From Halotalea alkalilenta (GTDB taxonomy: Bacteria; Pseudomonadota; Gammaproteobacteria; Pseudomonadales; Halomonadaceae): a stretch of 64,000 bases of DNA. The stretch covers positions 682,001-746,000 of the forward strand of contig NZ_CP015243.1 in NCBI RefSeq assembly GCF_001648175.1, read 5' to 3'. Position numbers and translations under genes: made by a program. How positions within the stretch are numbered: the first letter of the stretch is position 1; every line of letters begins with the position of its first letter. Of the stretch, positions 15,860-25,144 are shown piece after piece. The notes beneath the pieces were generated by a model that saw only the letters and a program-made list of their open reading frames with translations, searched no databases and was not told where the DNA came from.

Positions 15860-17443
15860 ATGATCGACATCACCGGCCACCAGCTGATCGCCGGCACCGC
15901 CCATCCGGGGCCGGGTACGCCGATCGATGCCATCGACCCGGCCAGCGGCGAGCCCCTCGCGCCTGCCTTTCCCGGCGCCTCGCTCGAACAGCTCGAGCTG
16001 GCCTGCCAGTACGCCGCTGCGGCGTTCGACAGCTATCGCGAGACCTCGCTCGAGACGCGTGCGGCCTTCCTCGAGCGGATCGCCAGCGAGATCGAGGCGC
16101 TGGGTGATGAGTTGATAGTCCGAGCGATGCGCGAGACCGGCCTTCCTCGGGCGCGGCTCAGCGGCGAGCGGGCGCGCACCTGCGGGCAGCTGCGGCTGTT
16201 CGCTCGGGTGGTCCGCGACGGTGAGTGGCTCGATGTGCGGCTCGACCGCGCCCAGCCCGAGCGCCAGCCGCTGCCCAAACTCGACCATCGGCTGCGCAAG
16301 ATCGGCCTCGGCCCGGTCGCGGTGTTCGGCGCCAGCAACTTCCCGCTCGCATTCTCGGTCGCCGGCGGCGATACCGCTTCCGCCTTGGCCGCTGGGTGTC
16401 CAGTGGTGGTCAAGGCCCATGGCGCCCATCCAGGTACCTCGGAGCTTGTCGGGCGTGCGATCCAGCGTGCTGTCTCGGCTACCGGCCTGCCTGCGGGCGT
16501 GTTCGCGCTGCTGCATGGCTCGGGCCGCGAGATCGGCACCGCTCTGGTCGCGGATGCTCGAATCAAGGCCGCTGGGTTCACCGGCTCACGCTCCGGCGGC
16601 ACCGCGCTATGGCGGGTGGCCCAGGGGCGCGCTGAGCCGATTCCCTTCTACGCCGAGATGAGCAGCGTCAACCCGGTGTTCATGCTTCCCGCTGCGCTGG
16701 AGGCGCGCGATGAGGAGCTCGCCCAGGGCTTCGCCGCCTCGCTCACCGGCAGCGCTGGCCAGCTCTGTACCAACCCAGGTTTGGTGATCGCCCTCGCCGG
16801 CCCTGCGCTCGAGCGCTTTAAGTCCGCCGTCGCCCTCGCGCTCGCCGAGATGGACGCCTCGGTGATGCTGTCGCCGGGAATCCATCGGGCCTACGTCGAG
16901 GGGCGCGACACCCTGGGCCGCCAGCACGGCGTGCGCGAGGTCGCCAGCAGCCGTGTAGGGAGCGGGCCGAACCGCTGCCAGGCCGGGCTGTTCGCGGTCG
17001 ATGCCGCCACCTTCCTCGCCTCGCCCGCGCTGCATGAAGAGGTGTTCGGTGCCACTTCGCTAGTGATCGAGTGCGATGACCAGGCTCAGATGAGCCAGAT
17101 CGCGCATGCCCTGGAGGGCCAGCTCACCGCCACGCTGATCCTCGACGACGCCGACCTGGACGCCGCGCGGGAGCTGCTGCCGGTGCTCGAGCGCAAGGCC
17201 GGGAGAATTCTCGCCAACGGCTTTCCCACCGGTGTCGAGGTGTGCGATGCGATGGTCCATGGCGGGCCCTATCCCGCCACTTCGGACAGTCGTACCACTT
17301 CGGTAGGGACGCTCGCGATCGAGCGCTTCCTGCGCCCGGTCTGCTACCAGAACCTGCCCGCTGCGCTGCTGCCGCAGGCGCTCGCCGACGGCAATCCGCT
17401 TGGCCTCGTCCGGCTGGTCGACGGCAAGCGCGAATCGCACTAA
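15860..17443 (+). CDS. Alpha-ketoglutarate semialdehyde dehydrogenase
   Basis: A 527-residue NAD(P)-dependent aldehyde dehydrogenase that oxidises 2,5-dioxopentanoate to 2-oxoglutarate, the last step of the oxidative glucarate/galactarate route. The nucleotide-binding segment is [20 protein letters not shown]. The general base Glu lies in [10 protein letters not shown] and the catalytic Cys in [13 protein letters not shown], a pattern typical of KGSADH rather than of other ALDH groups. It is the first gene of an operon with KDG dehydratase (26-base gap) and glucarate dehydratase. TAGGAG lies 8 bases before the ATG. Confidence 0.9.
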   Translation: MIDITGHQLIAGTAHPGPGTPIDAIDPASGEPLAPAFPGASLEQLELACQYAAAAFDSYRETSLETRAAFLERIASEIEALGDELIVRAMRETGLPRARLSGERARTCGQLRLFARVVRDGEWLDVRLDRAQPERQPLPKLDHRLRKIGLGPVAVFGASNFPLAFSVAGGDTASALAAGCPVVVKAHGAHPGTSELVGRAIQRAVSATGLPAGVFALLHGSGREIGTALVADARIKAAGFTGSRSGGTALWRVAQGRAEPIPFYAEMSSVNPVFMLPAALEARDEELAQGFAASLTGSAGQLCTNPGLVIALAGPALERFKSAVALALAEMDASVMLSPGIHRAYVEGRDTLGRQHGVREVASSRVGSGPNRCQAGLFAVDAATFLASPALHEEVFGATSLVIECDDQAQMSQIAHALEGQLTATLILDDADLDAARELLPVLERKAGRILANGFPTGVEVCDAMVHGGPYPATSDSRTTSVGTLAIERFLRPVCYQNLPAALLPQALADGNPLGLVRLVDGKRESH

Positions 17444-17469
17444 CCCTTCATCCCTTGGAGTCATCTCTC

Positions 17470-18408
17470 ATGCATTTCGATCATGCCCAGCTTCGCGCCG
17501 CCCTCGACGATGGCCTGCTCTCCTTTCCGGTGACCGATTTCGATGCCAATGGTGATCTCGATCAGGCCGGCTATGAGGCCCGGCTCGAGTGGCTGGGGTC
17601 CTATCCTGTCTCGGCGCTGTTCGTCGCTGGCGGTACGGGGGAGTTCTTTTCACTGACCAATACCGAGCTCGGCCGAGTGGTCGAAAGCGCGAGCAGGATC
17701 TGCGGCGGCAAGCTGCCGATCCTTGCGAGCGCGGGCCGCAGCCAGCGCGATGCCATCGAGCATGCGCGTATCGCCGAGCAGGGCGGCGCCGATGGCCTGC
17801 TGCTGATGCCGCCTTATCTCACCGAGTGCCCGCGCGAGGGGCTGGTCGAGTACGTAGCCGCGGTCTGCGACAGCACTCGGCTCGGCGTGGTGCTCTACAA
17901 CCGCGCCAATGGCCAGCTCGATGCCAAAAGCGTGAGCGCCCTCGCCGAGCGTTGCCCCAACCTGATCGCATTGAAAGACGGCGTCGGCAACATCCAGGCG
18001 CTCAACACCATCATCAAGACGGTAGGCGACCGGCTGGTCTACATCGGCGGGGTGCCGACCGCGGAGATCTTCGCCGAGGCCTATCTGGCGATAGGAGTGA
18101 ATACTTACTCTTCGGCGGTCTACAACTTCGTGCCCGAGGCCGCGCTCGCGTTCTATCGCGCCCTGCGCGCCGGAGAGGACGCGCGCGTGGGCCGGATGGT
18201 CCGCGATTTCTTCGTCCCCTTCGTCGAGCTGCGCGACAGCTGTCCTGGCTATGCGGTGAGCCTGATCAAAGCCGGTGCCGAGCAGGTTGGGCACGGCGCC
18301 GGGCACGTACGCGCTCCGCTGATCATGCCGAACCAGTCCCAGCGCCAAACGCTCGCCGGGCTGATCGAGACCTTCAACGCCCTGGCCAAGGAAGGAGCGA
18401 CACCATGA
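17470..18408 (+). CDS. kdgD: 5-dehydro-4-deoxyglucarate dehydratase
   Basis: A 312-residue class I aldolase-fold enzyme (DHDPS/NAL family) that dehydrates and decarboxylates 5-keto-4-deoxyglucarate to alpha-ketoglutarate semialdehyde. Visible motifs are GGTGEFFSL near residue 60, the Tyr of [10 protein letters not shown] and the Schiff-base Lys in [12 protein letters not shown]. The start is at 17470, where the family sequence begins; the frame runs far upstream inside the previous gene but is not used. Its stop overlaps the next start (ATGA), coupling it to glucarate dehydratase. Substrate follows from the neighbours and from family resemblance. Confidence 0.92.
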   Translation: MHFDHAQLRAALDDGLLSFPVTDFDANGDLDQAGYEARLEWLGSYPVSALFVAGGTGEFFSLTNTELGRVVESASRICGGKLPILASAGRSQRDAIEHARIAEQGGADGLLLMPPYLTECPREGLVEYVAAVCDSTRLGVVLYNRANGQLDAKSVSALAERCPNLIALKDGVGNIQALNTIIKTVGDRLVYIGGVPTAEIFAEAYLAIGVNTYSSAVYNFVPEAALAFYRALRAGEDARVGRMVRDFFVPFVELRDSCPGYAVSLIKAGAEQVGHGAGHVRAPLIMPNQSQRQTLAGLIETFNALAKEGATP

Positions 18409-19736
18409 GCTCGCCGATCGCACGCATGAGGGTAGTGCCGGTGGCCGGGCACGATAGCCTGCTGCTCAACCTGAGCGGTGCGCATGCGCCGCTGTTCACC
18501 CGCAACCTGGTGATCCTCGAGGACGCCGATGGCCGCAAGGGCGCCGGCGAGGTACCCGGCGGACAAGGCATCCTCGACGTACTCCAAGCCTGCATCCCGT
18601 TGGTGGAAGGTCGCCATGCGCACGAGTACAAGCGCATCCTGCGCGAGATCAAGTCACGCTTCGCCGAGCGCGACAGCGGTGAGCGCGGCCTGCAGACCTT
18701 CGACCTGCGCGTGCTGGTCCATGTCGTCACCGCGGTGGAGTCGGCGCTGCTCGATCTCCACGGCCAGGCCATCGGTCTGCCGGTCGCCGAGCTGCTCGGC
18801 CAGGAGGGCCAGCAGCGCGATAGCGTCGAGGCGCTCGGCTATCTCTTCCTGATTGGCGACAGCCAGCGCACCGGGCTGCCATATCGTCGCGCGCAGCGGG
18901 AGCAGTGCACATCGGACTGGGACTATTTGCGCGATCGCGAGGCGCTGGACCCCGACGCCGTCGCTGCGCTTGCGGTGGCCGCCCACCAGAAATATGGTTT
19001 CAAGGATTTCAAGCTCAAGGGGGGCGTGCTCGATGGCGAGCTCGAGGCCGAGTGCATCCGGGCGATCCACCGTGCCTTCCCGCAGGCACGCGTGACCCTC
19101 GACCCCAACGGCGCCTGGTCGCTGGATGAGGCGCTACGCTACCTGGCCCCGCTCAAAGGCACCCTCTCCTATGCCGAGGACCCCTGCGGGGCGGAGGGTG
19201 GCTACTCCGGCAGGGAAACGATGGCGGAGTTCCGCCGGCGCAGCGGTATTCCCACCGCGACCAACATGATCGCCACCGATTTTCGCCAGCTGCATCACGC
19301 GATCGGCCAGCGCGCCGTCGACATCCCGCTCGCCGACTGCCACTTCTGGACCATGCAGGGTGCCGTGGCGGTGGGCGAGATGTGCGATCGCCTCGGCATG
19401 ACCTGGGGGTCGCACTCGAACAATCACTTCGATGTTTCGCTCGCGATGATGACCCACGTCGCCGCCGCCTGTCCGGGCGAGATCACCGCAATCGACACCC
19501 ATTGGATCTGGCAGGACGGCGAGCGTCTCACCGTCGACCCGCTGCGGATCGAAGATGGCCGCATCGCTGTGCCGAAGCGGCCAGGGCTTGGGATCGAGCT
19601 CGATGAGCAGCAGATCGAGCTGGCGCATCAGCGCTACCTGGCATTGGGTAAGGCCGGACGCGACGACGCGGCGACGATGCAATACTTCATCGAGGGCTGG
19701 CGCTTCGATCCCAAGCGCCCCTGCCTGGTGCGTTGA
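18405..19736 (+). CDS. gudD: D-glucarate dehydratase
   Basis: A 443-residue enolase-superfamily enzyme that turns D-glucarate (and L-idarate) into 5-keto-4-deoxyglucarate. The catalytic set is present: the KxK pair in FKDFKLKGG, metal ligands in LDPNGAW and AEDPCGAE, the Asp in [11 protein letters not shown] and the His in SHSNNHFD. Length equals that of E. coli GudD. It is the third gene of the operon and starts within the kdgD stop by ATGA overlap. A second complete paralogue lies at 28207-29544. Confidence 0.92.
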   Translation: MSSPIARMRVVPVAGHDSLLLNLSGAHAPLFTRNLVILEDADGRKGAGEVPGGQGILDVLQACIPLVEGRHAHEYKRILREIKSRFAERDSGERGLQTFDLRVLVHVVTAVESALLDLHGQAIGLPVAELLGQEGQQRDSVEALGYLFLIGDSQRTGLPYRRAQREQCTSDWDYLRDREALDPDAVAALAVAAHQKYGFKDFKLKGGVLDGELEAECIRAIHRAFPQARVTLDPNGAWSLDEALRYLAPLKGTLSYAEDPCGAEGGYSGRETMAEFRRRSGIPTATNMIATDFRQLHHAIGQRAVDIPLADCHFWTMQGAVAVGEMCDRLGMTWGSHSNNHFDVSLAMMTHVAAACPGEITAIDTHWIWQDGERLTVDPLRIEDGRIAVPKRPGLGIELDEQQIELAHQRYLALGKAGRDDAATMQYFIEGWRFDPKRPCLVR

Positions 19737-19765
19737 AGCGAGGGCTCGCTGAGCGCCGGAGAGCG

Positions 19766-20500
19766 TCAGGCGTTCTCCGGCTCGACCCGCGAGCGGTAGA
19801 GCTCGAAGCTGCGCCTGAGGTGCTCGCGCATCGCGGCGCGGGCGCCTTCGGCATCGGCGGCCTCGATGCGCGCGAAGATCTGGCGGTGCTCCCCGAGCAC
19901 CTGCTCGAGGTAGCGCTTGATCCGCGCCTGGATCACCAGTTCGCTGACGTGGGAGCGTGGCACCAGCGCTTCGCCGAGAGAGTCGTAGAAAGCGACGAAG
20001 ACCGGATTGCGAGCGGCGGCGCCGATAAGGCGGTGGAACTCGAAGTCTTCACGCCGGGCGAGATTGTCATCGAGTGGCGAGGCGAACTTCTCCAGGCTCT
20101 CGGCGAGCGCGGCGAGGTCGGCATCGGTTCGACGCTGGGCGGCCAGGCCCGCGGCCTCGATCTCGATCGGCAGGCGAAACTCGAGCAACTGGAGAATCTC
20201 GTCGGCGGTACTGGGAGACAGCCCGCGTGACAGGAAGGCCCCGCCGGCATGCCGGCGGCGGATGAATGCCCCTACTCCCCGGCGCGACTCGACCACGCCG
20301 AGCGACTTGAGGTGGGAAACCGCTTCGCGGATCACGGTGCGGCTGACGTCGAACATCCTCCCGAGCTCGCTCTCGGTGGGTAGCTTGTCGCCGACGTCGA
20401 ACTCCTCGCTCTGGATCATCTCCTCGATCGCATCGGCGACATGGGACGAAAGGCTGCCCCTGCGTCGCCCGGCGATCTCATCGCGCCGTGAAACTGCCAT
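19766..20500 (-). CDS. GntR-family (FadR subgroup) regulator of the aldarate genes
   Basis: A 244-residue repressor-type protein. The winged helix reads DKLPTESELGRMFDVSRTVIREAVSHLKSLGVVESRRGVG (residues 38-77). The C-terminal FCD domain, all helical, includes FEFHRLIGAAARNPVF and EHRQIFARIEAADAEGARAAM with the Asp/His metal-ligand positions expected for the group. The gene lies between the glucarate operon and the first TTT transporter, so it most likely senses an aldarate or keto-deoxy intermediate and controls the island (inference). The palindromes at 23816 and 29563 are its probable operators. Confidence 0.88.
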   Translation of the reverse strand: MAVSRRDEIAGRRRGSLSSHVADAIEEMIQSEEFDVGDKLPTESELGRMFDVSRTVIREAVSHLKSLGVVESRRGVGAFIRRRHAGGAFLSRGLSPSTADEILQLLEFRLPIEIEAAGLAAQRRTDADLAALAESLEKFASPLDDNLARREDFEFHRLIGAAARNPVFVAFYDSLGEALVPRSHVSELVIQARIKRYLEQVLGEHRQIFARIEAADAEGARAAMREHLRRSFELYRSRVEPENA

Positions 20501-20537
20501 ATCGGATCTCCTCGAATTCGGCTGTCATGATATGGCA
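20495..20537 (-). promoter_or_regulatory. Inverted repeat spanning the GntR start codon
   Basis: TGCCATATC (20495-20503) and GATATGGCA (20529-20537) are perfect 9-base inverted repeats. On the coding strand the downstream arm contains the ATG, and the Shine-Dalgarno GGAGA lies in the loop. The right arm also overlaps TGTCATGATATGGCA, a dyad resembling the other candidate operators. It could serve autoregulation at DNA or RNA level. Confidence 0.4.
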
Positions 20538-20622
20538 TTGCCGCAGTGCAGCACACCGTTGCCGGGCATGCGCAGGCGCTGATGTCACCGCCATGCAGTC
20601 GCCGCCGGTCGCGAAGGGCCGC

Positions 20623-22134
20623 TCAACGCGAGGACTCGATTCGTTTTCGGATTCGCCGCTCCTTGCTGGAAGAGTGGATCGACCATATGAGCAGGAAAAG
20701 GCAGAGCGCGAGGAAGGTAGCGCTGACGGGCCTTTCGAGAAAGACCATCATATCGCCCCGGCTGATCAGCAGGGTGCGGCGAAAGTTCTCTTCTATCATC
20801 GGGCCCAGGATGTAGCCGAGCAGCAGCGGCGCGGGTTCGAATCCGAGCACCAGCAGCAGGCATCCGACGAGGCCGAAAAATGCGACCAGCACGATGTCCA
20901 GGTGCGAGTAGTTGATGCTGTAAACGCCGATGGCGATGAACAGGATGATCGAGGGATAGAGCAGCGGATAGGGAATCTTGAGCAGCCTGACCCAGACACC
21001 GACCAGTGGAATGTTGAGGATCAGCAGCAGCACGTTGCCGATCAAAAAGCTCACCACCAATCCCCAGAAAAGCCCCGGGTTGTCGGTGATCACGTTGGGG
21101 CCTGGCGCTATGCCGTGAATGAGTAGCGCCCCCAGCATCAGTGCCATGACCGCGTCGCCCGGAATGCCCAACGTCAGGGTGGGAATGAAGGCGGACTGGG
21201 CGGCGGCATTGTTGGCGCTCTCTGGCGCGGTGATGCCCTCGATGGCGCCCTTGCCGAATTTCTTCGGGTCGCGGGAGACCCTTTTTTCGATCGCATAGGC
21301 GAGGAACGAGGCGATCGACGTGCCGGTGCCTGGAAGGATACCGATACCGGTGCCTATGCCCGTGCCACGCAGCATTGGCATGATGCTCTGCTTGAGATCC
21401 TGCGCGGTGGGGATCAGCGATCTCAGGGTGATCTTGTGATCGTTCTGGGCTCCCTTGATCTTGCCGACGTTGGCGATCACTTCGGCGATACCGAATATGC
21501 CCATGGCGATGGCGACGATGTTGATGCCGTCGTAGAGGAAGGAGAAGCCGAAGGTATATCGCTGCACGCCGGTGTTCACGTCGGTGCCGACCATGCCGAG
21601 AATCAGCCCGATGATCACCGCGGCGGCGCCTTTGGCGGGGCTTCCCTGCACCAGGATGGCCGCGGCCACCAGGCCCAGCAGCATCATCGAGAAGTAGTCG
21701 GCCGAGTTGAACGAGACCGCGAAAGCAGCCAGGGGCGGAGCGAAGGCGGCCAGCACGAACACGGTGATGAAGCTGCCGACGAACGAGGCGAGCGTCGTCA
21801 TCAGCAGGGCGACGCCGCCGCGGCCGTTCTGGGCCATCGGATAGCCATCCAGGCACACCACCGCCGAGGCCGGTGTCCCGGGCAGGTTGAGGAGTATCGA
21901 GGCGGTCGATCCACCGTACTGCGCGCCGTAGTAGATCCCGGCCAGCATCACCAGCGCGGTCGTCGGCGGGACGTAGAAGGTCAGCGGCAGCAGCATCGAA
22001 ATCGCCGCCAGGTGCCCAACGCCCGGAATCACGCCGATGAACATGCCGATGGTTACGCCGAGCGCGCAATAGAGCAGGTTGTCCAACGTGAACGCGACAC
22101 TGAATCCCAGCAAGATATTGTCGAAAAGTTCCAT
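20623..22134 (-). CDS. Tripartite tricarboxylate transporter large permease (TctA), system 1
   Basis: A 503-residue inner-membrane protein with about 12 helices, the large channel subunit of a TTT-family secondary transporter. The family signatures are GVIPGVGHLAAISMLLPLTF near residue 36, GGSTASILLNLPGTPASA near residue 74 and GILPGTGTSIASF near residue 260. It overlaps tctB by one base. The substrate is probably an aldarate or related carboxylate, judged from the flanking catabolic genes; the family also takes citrate and other acids. Confidence 0.93.
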   Translation of the reverse strand: MELFDNILLGFSVAFTLDNLLYCALGVTIGMFIGVIPGVGHLAAISMLLPLTFYVPPTTALVMLAGIYYGAQYGGSTASILLNLPGTPASAVVCLDGYPMAQNGRGGVALLMTTLASFVGSFITVFVLAAFAPPLAAFAVSFNSADYFSMMLLGLVAAAILVQGSPAKGAAAVIIGLILGMVGTDVNTGVQRYTFGFSFLYDGINIVAIAMGIFGIAEVIANVGKIKGAQNDHKITLRSLIPTAQDLKQSIMPMLRGTGIGTGIGILPGTGTSIASFLAYAIEKRVSRDPKKFGKGAIEGITAPESANNAAAQSAFIPTLTLGIPGDAVMALMLGALLIHGIAPGPNVITDNPGLFWGLVVSFLIGNVLLLILNIPLVGVWVRLLKIPYPLLYPSIILFIAIGVYSINYSHLDIVLVAFFGLVGCLLLVLGFEPAPLLLGYILGPMIEENFRRTLLISRGDMMVFLERPVSATFLALCLFLLIWSIHSSSKERRIRKRIESSR

Positions 22135-22580
22135 CAGAAACTCCAGGGATGCAGCCGGATGGGCATGTTGAGTCCGACGATGAAAATCAGATAGGACAGC
22201 AGGCAGAGCGACAGCGAGAGGGCCAGGGTTCTAAATATTCTGTAGGGCGACTCACTCAGCGCGCTGATATGAATGAGCAGGAAAGTGGCGGGTAGCATTC
22301 CAATTCGGTTCATGGTGAAGGCGAAGGTGAGAATGCCCAGGGTGACGAAAACCAGCGCTCTTACGTTGATGCGTGGGACTCTCTCCATCGAGTTGATCGC
22401 GCCGAGAATGGTCAGTATCCCGCAGATCGCCAGGGCGATTCCGAGGATTCGAGGGAGATATCCCGGTCCCATATTGTTCAAGTTGCCATAGGAGTAGTCC
22501 TGTCCATGCCACACTACGAACGCGGCGATGACGAGACAGGCGATACCAGCAATAAAATCTCTCTTGAGCAATGATTTCAT
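22134..22580 (-). CDS. Tripartite tricarboxylate transporter small permease (TctB), system 1
   Basis: A 148-residue inner-membrane protein with four helices, starting with a charged N-terminus (MKSLLKRDF) and the typical GPGYLPRILGIAL motif near residue 38. It partners the large subunit whose gene overlaps its stop by one base. A 118-base spacer with a strong hairpin separates it from the binding-protein gene upstream. Confidence 0.88.
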   Translation of the reverse strand: MKSLLKRDFIAGIACLVIAAFVVWHGQDYSYGNLNNMGPGYLPRILGIALAICGILTILGAINSMERVPRINVRALVFVTLGILTFAFTMNRIGMLPATFLLIHISALSESPYRIFRTLALSLSLCLLSYLIFIVGLNMPIRLHPWSF

Positions 22581-22612
22581 CGTCGGCGGTCTGCGTGAGC
22601 ATGAGGGGAGCG

Positions 22613-22646
22613 CCTATGCATGCTCAGCGTTTCAGGCATGCATAGG
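22613..22646 (-). promoter_or_regulatory. Intercistronic stem-loop between tctC and tctB
   Basis: CCTATGCATGC (22613-22623) and GCATGCATAGG (22636-22646) form a perfect 11-base stem with a 12-base loop. It lies in the 118-base space between the binding-protein and permease genes. There is no T-run, so rather than a terminator it may protect the tctC message or lower permease expression. Confidence 0.65.
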
Positions 22647-22698
22647 CATCGGGGTAAGTGGAGATGAGAGAAGGTAAGTCGAGATAGGCGAGCCAGGG

Positions 22699-23691
22699 TC
22701 AGCGCTCAGCCAGCTGGCTCTCCTCGATGAAGCTCGCCAGCTCGCTTTTTTGTGCCTTCATCCACTCGCTCACCTCTTCTCGCGAGCTCGAAGGCGTTGC
22801 GATGCCGCCCTGTTCGGCGATTCTGCCGCGTATCTCTTCTTCGTCGAGGATCTCGACCAGCGCACGATGCAGCCTGTCGATGATCTCAGGCGGGCTGCCG
22901 GCGGTGATCAGGATTGCCTGGTAGGTTCCATCCATTTCCCCCGGCAGGCCGAGCTCGCGGAAAGTGGGCGTGTCCGGAAGCTCGGGCAGCCTTTCTTCCC
23001 CGGTCACGGCGAGAGGCGTCATCTGGCCACTCAAGGCGAACGGCAGCGAAGCCGTGGTGCCGTTGAGCAGCATGTCGGTTTCCCCTGAAACCACGGCCCT
23101 GGTGGCGTCGGATCCTCCGCGATAGGCGATGATGTTCCAATCCAGGTCCAGGCCGTGGCTCAGCCGTTCCGAGGTGATGTGGTTGTTGGCGCCTACGCCG
23201 GAAGTCGCGACCGACAGGCCGCCCGGATTCTCGCGAGAGTAATCGACCAGCTCATCGAAGCTCGAGAACGTATGCCGCCGGGCGACGCCTAGTACGTAGG
23301 GGGAGTAGGAGACCATCGTGACCGGTTCGAGATCGGTTTCGATGTCATAGGAAATCCCACTCAACACGCTGGGAGCCGCTAGCAGCGCGGTCAGGTCGGA
23401 AAGCAGCAGCGTGTGTCCGTTGGGAGCCGCCTTGGCGACGAAATCGGCACCTATGTTGCCGCCAGCCCCGGCTTTGTTCTCGACGATGACGGGCTGGCCG
23501 ATTTCATCCGAGAGCCTGGGGGCGATATGCCTGGCGAGAATGTCCGAAGTGCCACCGGGCGCGAAGGGGACGACGATGCGCACCGGCCCTCTGAATTCCT
23601 GCGCTTGCGCTGGCAGTGGGAGAAGAGACAGTGTCAATGTGGCCGCTGTGATCATCGTCGCGGTCAGCAGCGCAGCCGGCTTGGTTCTCAT
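22699..23691 (-). CDS. Periplasmic solute-binding protein of TTT system 1 (TctC/Bug family)
   Basis: A 330-residue secreted protein with a signal peptide (residues 1-30, ending PAQAQ). The Bug-family loop VPFAPGGTSDILAR, near residue 42, and GAGGNIGADFVAKAAPNG are diagnostic. The protein captures an organic acid in the periplasm and delivers it to TctBA. It is first in the operon tctC-tctB-tctA, and an operator-like palindrome stands 125 bases upstream of its start. Confidence 0.92.
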   Translation of the reverse strand: MRTKPAALLTATMITAATLTLSLLPLPAQAQEFRGPVRIVVPFAPGGTSDILARHIAPRLSDEIGQPVIVENKAGAGGNIGADFVAKAAPNGHTLLLSDLTALLAAPSVLSGISYDIETDLEPVTMVSYSPYVLGVARRHTFSSFDELVDYSRENPGGLSVATSGVGANNHITSERLSHGLDLDWNIIAYRGGSDATRAVVSGETDMLLNGTTASLPFALSGQMTPLAVTGEERLPELPDTPTFRELGLPGEMDGTYQAILITAGSPPEIIDRLHRALVEILDEEEIRGRIAEQGGIATPSSSREEVSEWMKAQKSELASFIEESQLAER

Positions 23692-23815
23692 TGCTGTTCC
23701 TCTTCATCGGATGAATGCTCGTGTCACCGAAATTCCAGCGCTATCCCTTGGCGTTGACCCTTCGATCGAGAGTGATATCTGGCGGGTGAATGGCTTCTTC
23801 GAACCAGTAAGTGTG

Positions 23816-23833
23816 TTGTCATATGTATGACAA
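23816..23833 (-). promoter_or_regulatory. Operator-like palindrome upstream of TTT system 1
   Basis: TTGTCATATGTATGACAA is a perfect inverted repeat (8-base arms, TG centre) upstream of tctC. Its extended 20-base form agrees at 16 positions with the site at 29563. On the minus strand its TTGTCA could be a -35 element with TTACTG 17 bases later, so binding would block the promoter. The assigned regulator is the GntR protein at 19766-20500 (inference). Confidence 0.7.
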
Positions 23834-23916
23834 AAATATCATCGCGATATCCGCTCTCACATAGGACGAAGGTCAAGATAAGACGAAATACTCGACCCGA
23901 TCCGAAGTCCAATGGC

Positions 23917-24124
23917 GCTTGGCCCATTCGTGGTAAGGAGCGAGGGCGCCTCGACATCCGTTCGTGGTGAGCGCCCGAGGAACGAGGGCTGTCGAACCAC
24001 GGCCTTACCGCCGCCGCACGATCCCTCGACAGGCGCCCCCCGTTGCCGAGCCGGTGCTCGATCTTGGCGCGTGGGCGCCGCTCGGGACGAAGGGGTTTGT
24101 TGGCCCGTTCGTGGCGGGCTGAAA
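23917..24124. repeat. REP-like extragenic palindromic region
   Basis: Between the two transporter operons lies 200 bases of non-coding, highly structured sequence with three copies of CCRTTCGTGG (about 23924, 23959 and 24107). CGTGGT at 23963-23968 can pair with ACCACG at 23996-24001, and reverse-complement fragments such as GGGACGAAGGGG are present. It resembles the TTCGTGGTGAGC...GTCGAACCACG extragenic repeats common in high-GC proteobacteria. It may serve as transcript end for the second operon. Confidence 0.5.
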
Positions 24125-24130
24125 CCCATG

Positions 24131-25144
24131 CTAAGTACCAGCGGCGAGCCGCTTTACCTCTCGCCATAGCGACTCATCCACCGCTACATGGGTAGATCCC
24201 GCATCCCGGCGCGAGCCGGCTCCGGGGGGGCGGGGCGGGCGTTGGGGGTCGAGTGCGGCGCTGGCGTCGATATGGGCGGCGATGCCGTCGGCGATCGCTT
24301 CGCAGGCGTCACGCCCGCCGAGATGGGTCGGGTCGAACAGCATGAATACCTGACAACATCCGCTGCCGCTGCCGCGTTTGATCGAATCGATCCGGTGGCT
24401 GGGTCGGCCCTGGGCGAGCATTGCGCCAAGCGCATCGAGCAGGATCGCGAGGCCCGAACCTTTCCAGTGGCCGGCGGGCAGCAGGCGCCGGGTGGCGAGG
24501 ATCGCTTCCGGATCGCGACTTGGCCGCCCCGTTGCATCGAAGCCACCATCGACCGAAAGCTGCTCTCCCGCGGCGGCGGCGCGATTGAGGGCGCCATAGG
24601 AGAATTGCGACTGCGCCATATCGAGCACCAGTGACGGCCCGTTCGAGCGTGGCACGCCCATCACTAGCGGGTTGTTGCCGATGCATGGATCCTTGGCGCC
24701 CCAGGCGGGCATCACCGATTCGGTGTTGGTCCACATGATCGCAGCGAAGCCCTGCTCCACCGCGTGCCAGGCATAGCTGCCGCCGCGCATCCAGTGGCTG
24801 GTATCGCGCAGCGCCACGATGCCGAGGCCATTTGTGGCGGCGAGCGCCATCGCGCGCTCGGTCGCGAACAGGGCGTTGGGTACACCGAGGCCGAAGCCGG
24901 CGTCGTAGACTTCCAGGGTCGATAGCGCCTGTACCAGGCTCGGTTTCGCCCTGGGATCGACCCAGCCGCGCTGGATGAACTCGATCAATCGCGGAATTCG
25001 CCCTATGCCATGGGAGGCGACGCCGTCGCGGGTGCTTTCGCTATGCACGCGAGCGCAGATCGAGGCCTCGGGCGCCGGGACACCGGCGTGCAGCAAGGCG
25101 CGCTCGAGGGTGGCTCGCAGCTGCTCGAGCGCGATCTCGATCAT
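24131..25144 (-). CDS. Malate/L-lactate/ureidoglycolate dehydrogenase-family oxidoreductase (YlbC/YiaK-like)
   Basis: A 337-residue NAD(P)-dependent 2-hydroxyacid/2-ketoacid oxidoreductase with the non-Rossmann LDH2/MDH2 fold. Markers are GVASHGIGRIPRLIEF near residue 47, VALRDTSHWMRGG near residue 118, GNNPLVMGVP and GHWKGSGLAILLDALGAML. It is the last gene of the second aldarate operon, coupled to tctA by an ATGA overlap. The context suggests reduction or oxidation of a hydroxy-aldarate intermediate or of tartronate-like acids, but the substrate is not readable. The C-terminus is Pro/Gly-rich and a little unusual. Confidence 0.85.
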   Translation of the reverse strand: MIEIALEQLRATLERALLHAGVPAPEASICARVHSESTRDGVASHGIGRIPRLIEFIQRGWVDPRAKPSLVQALSTLEVYDAGFGLGVPNALFATERAMALAATNGLGIVALRDTSHWMRGGSYAWHAVEQGFAAIMWTNTESVMPAWGAKDPCIGNNPLVMGVPRSNGPSLVLDMAQSQFSYGALNRAAAAGEQLSVDGGFDATGRPSRDPEAILATRRLLPAGHWKGSGLAILLDALGAMLAQGRPSHRIDSIKRGSGSGCCQVFMLFDPTHLGGRDACEAIADGIAAHIDASAALDPQRPPRPPGAGSRRDAGSTHVAVDESLWREVKRLAAGT

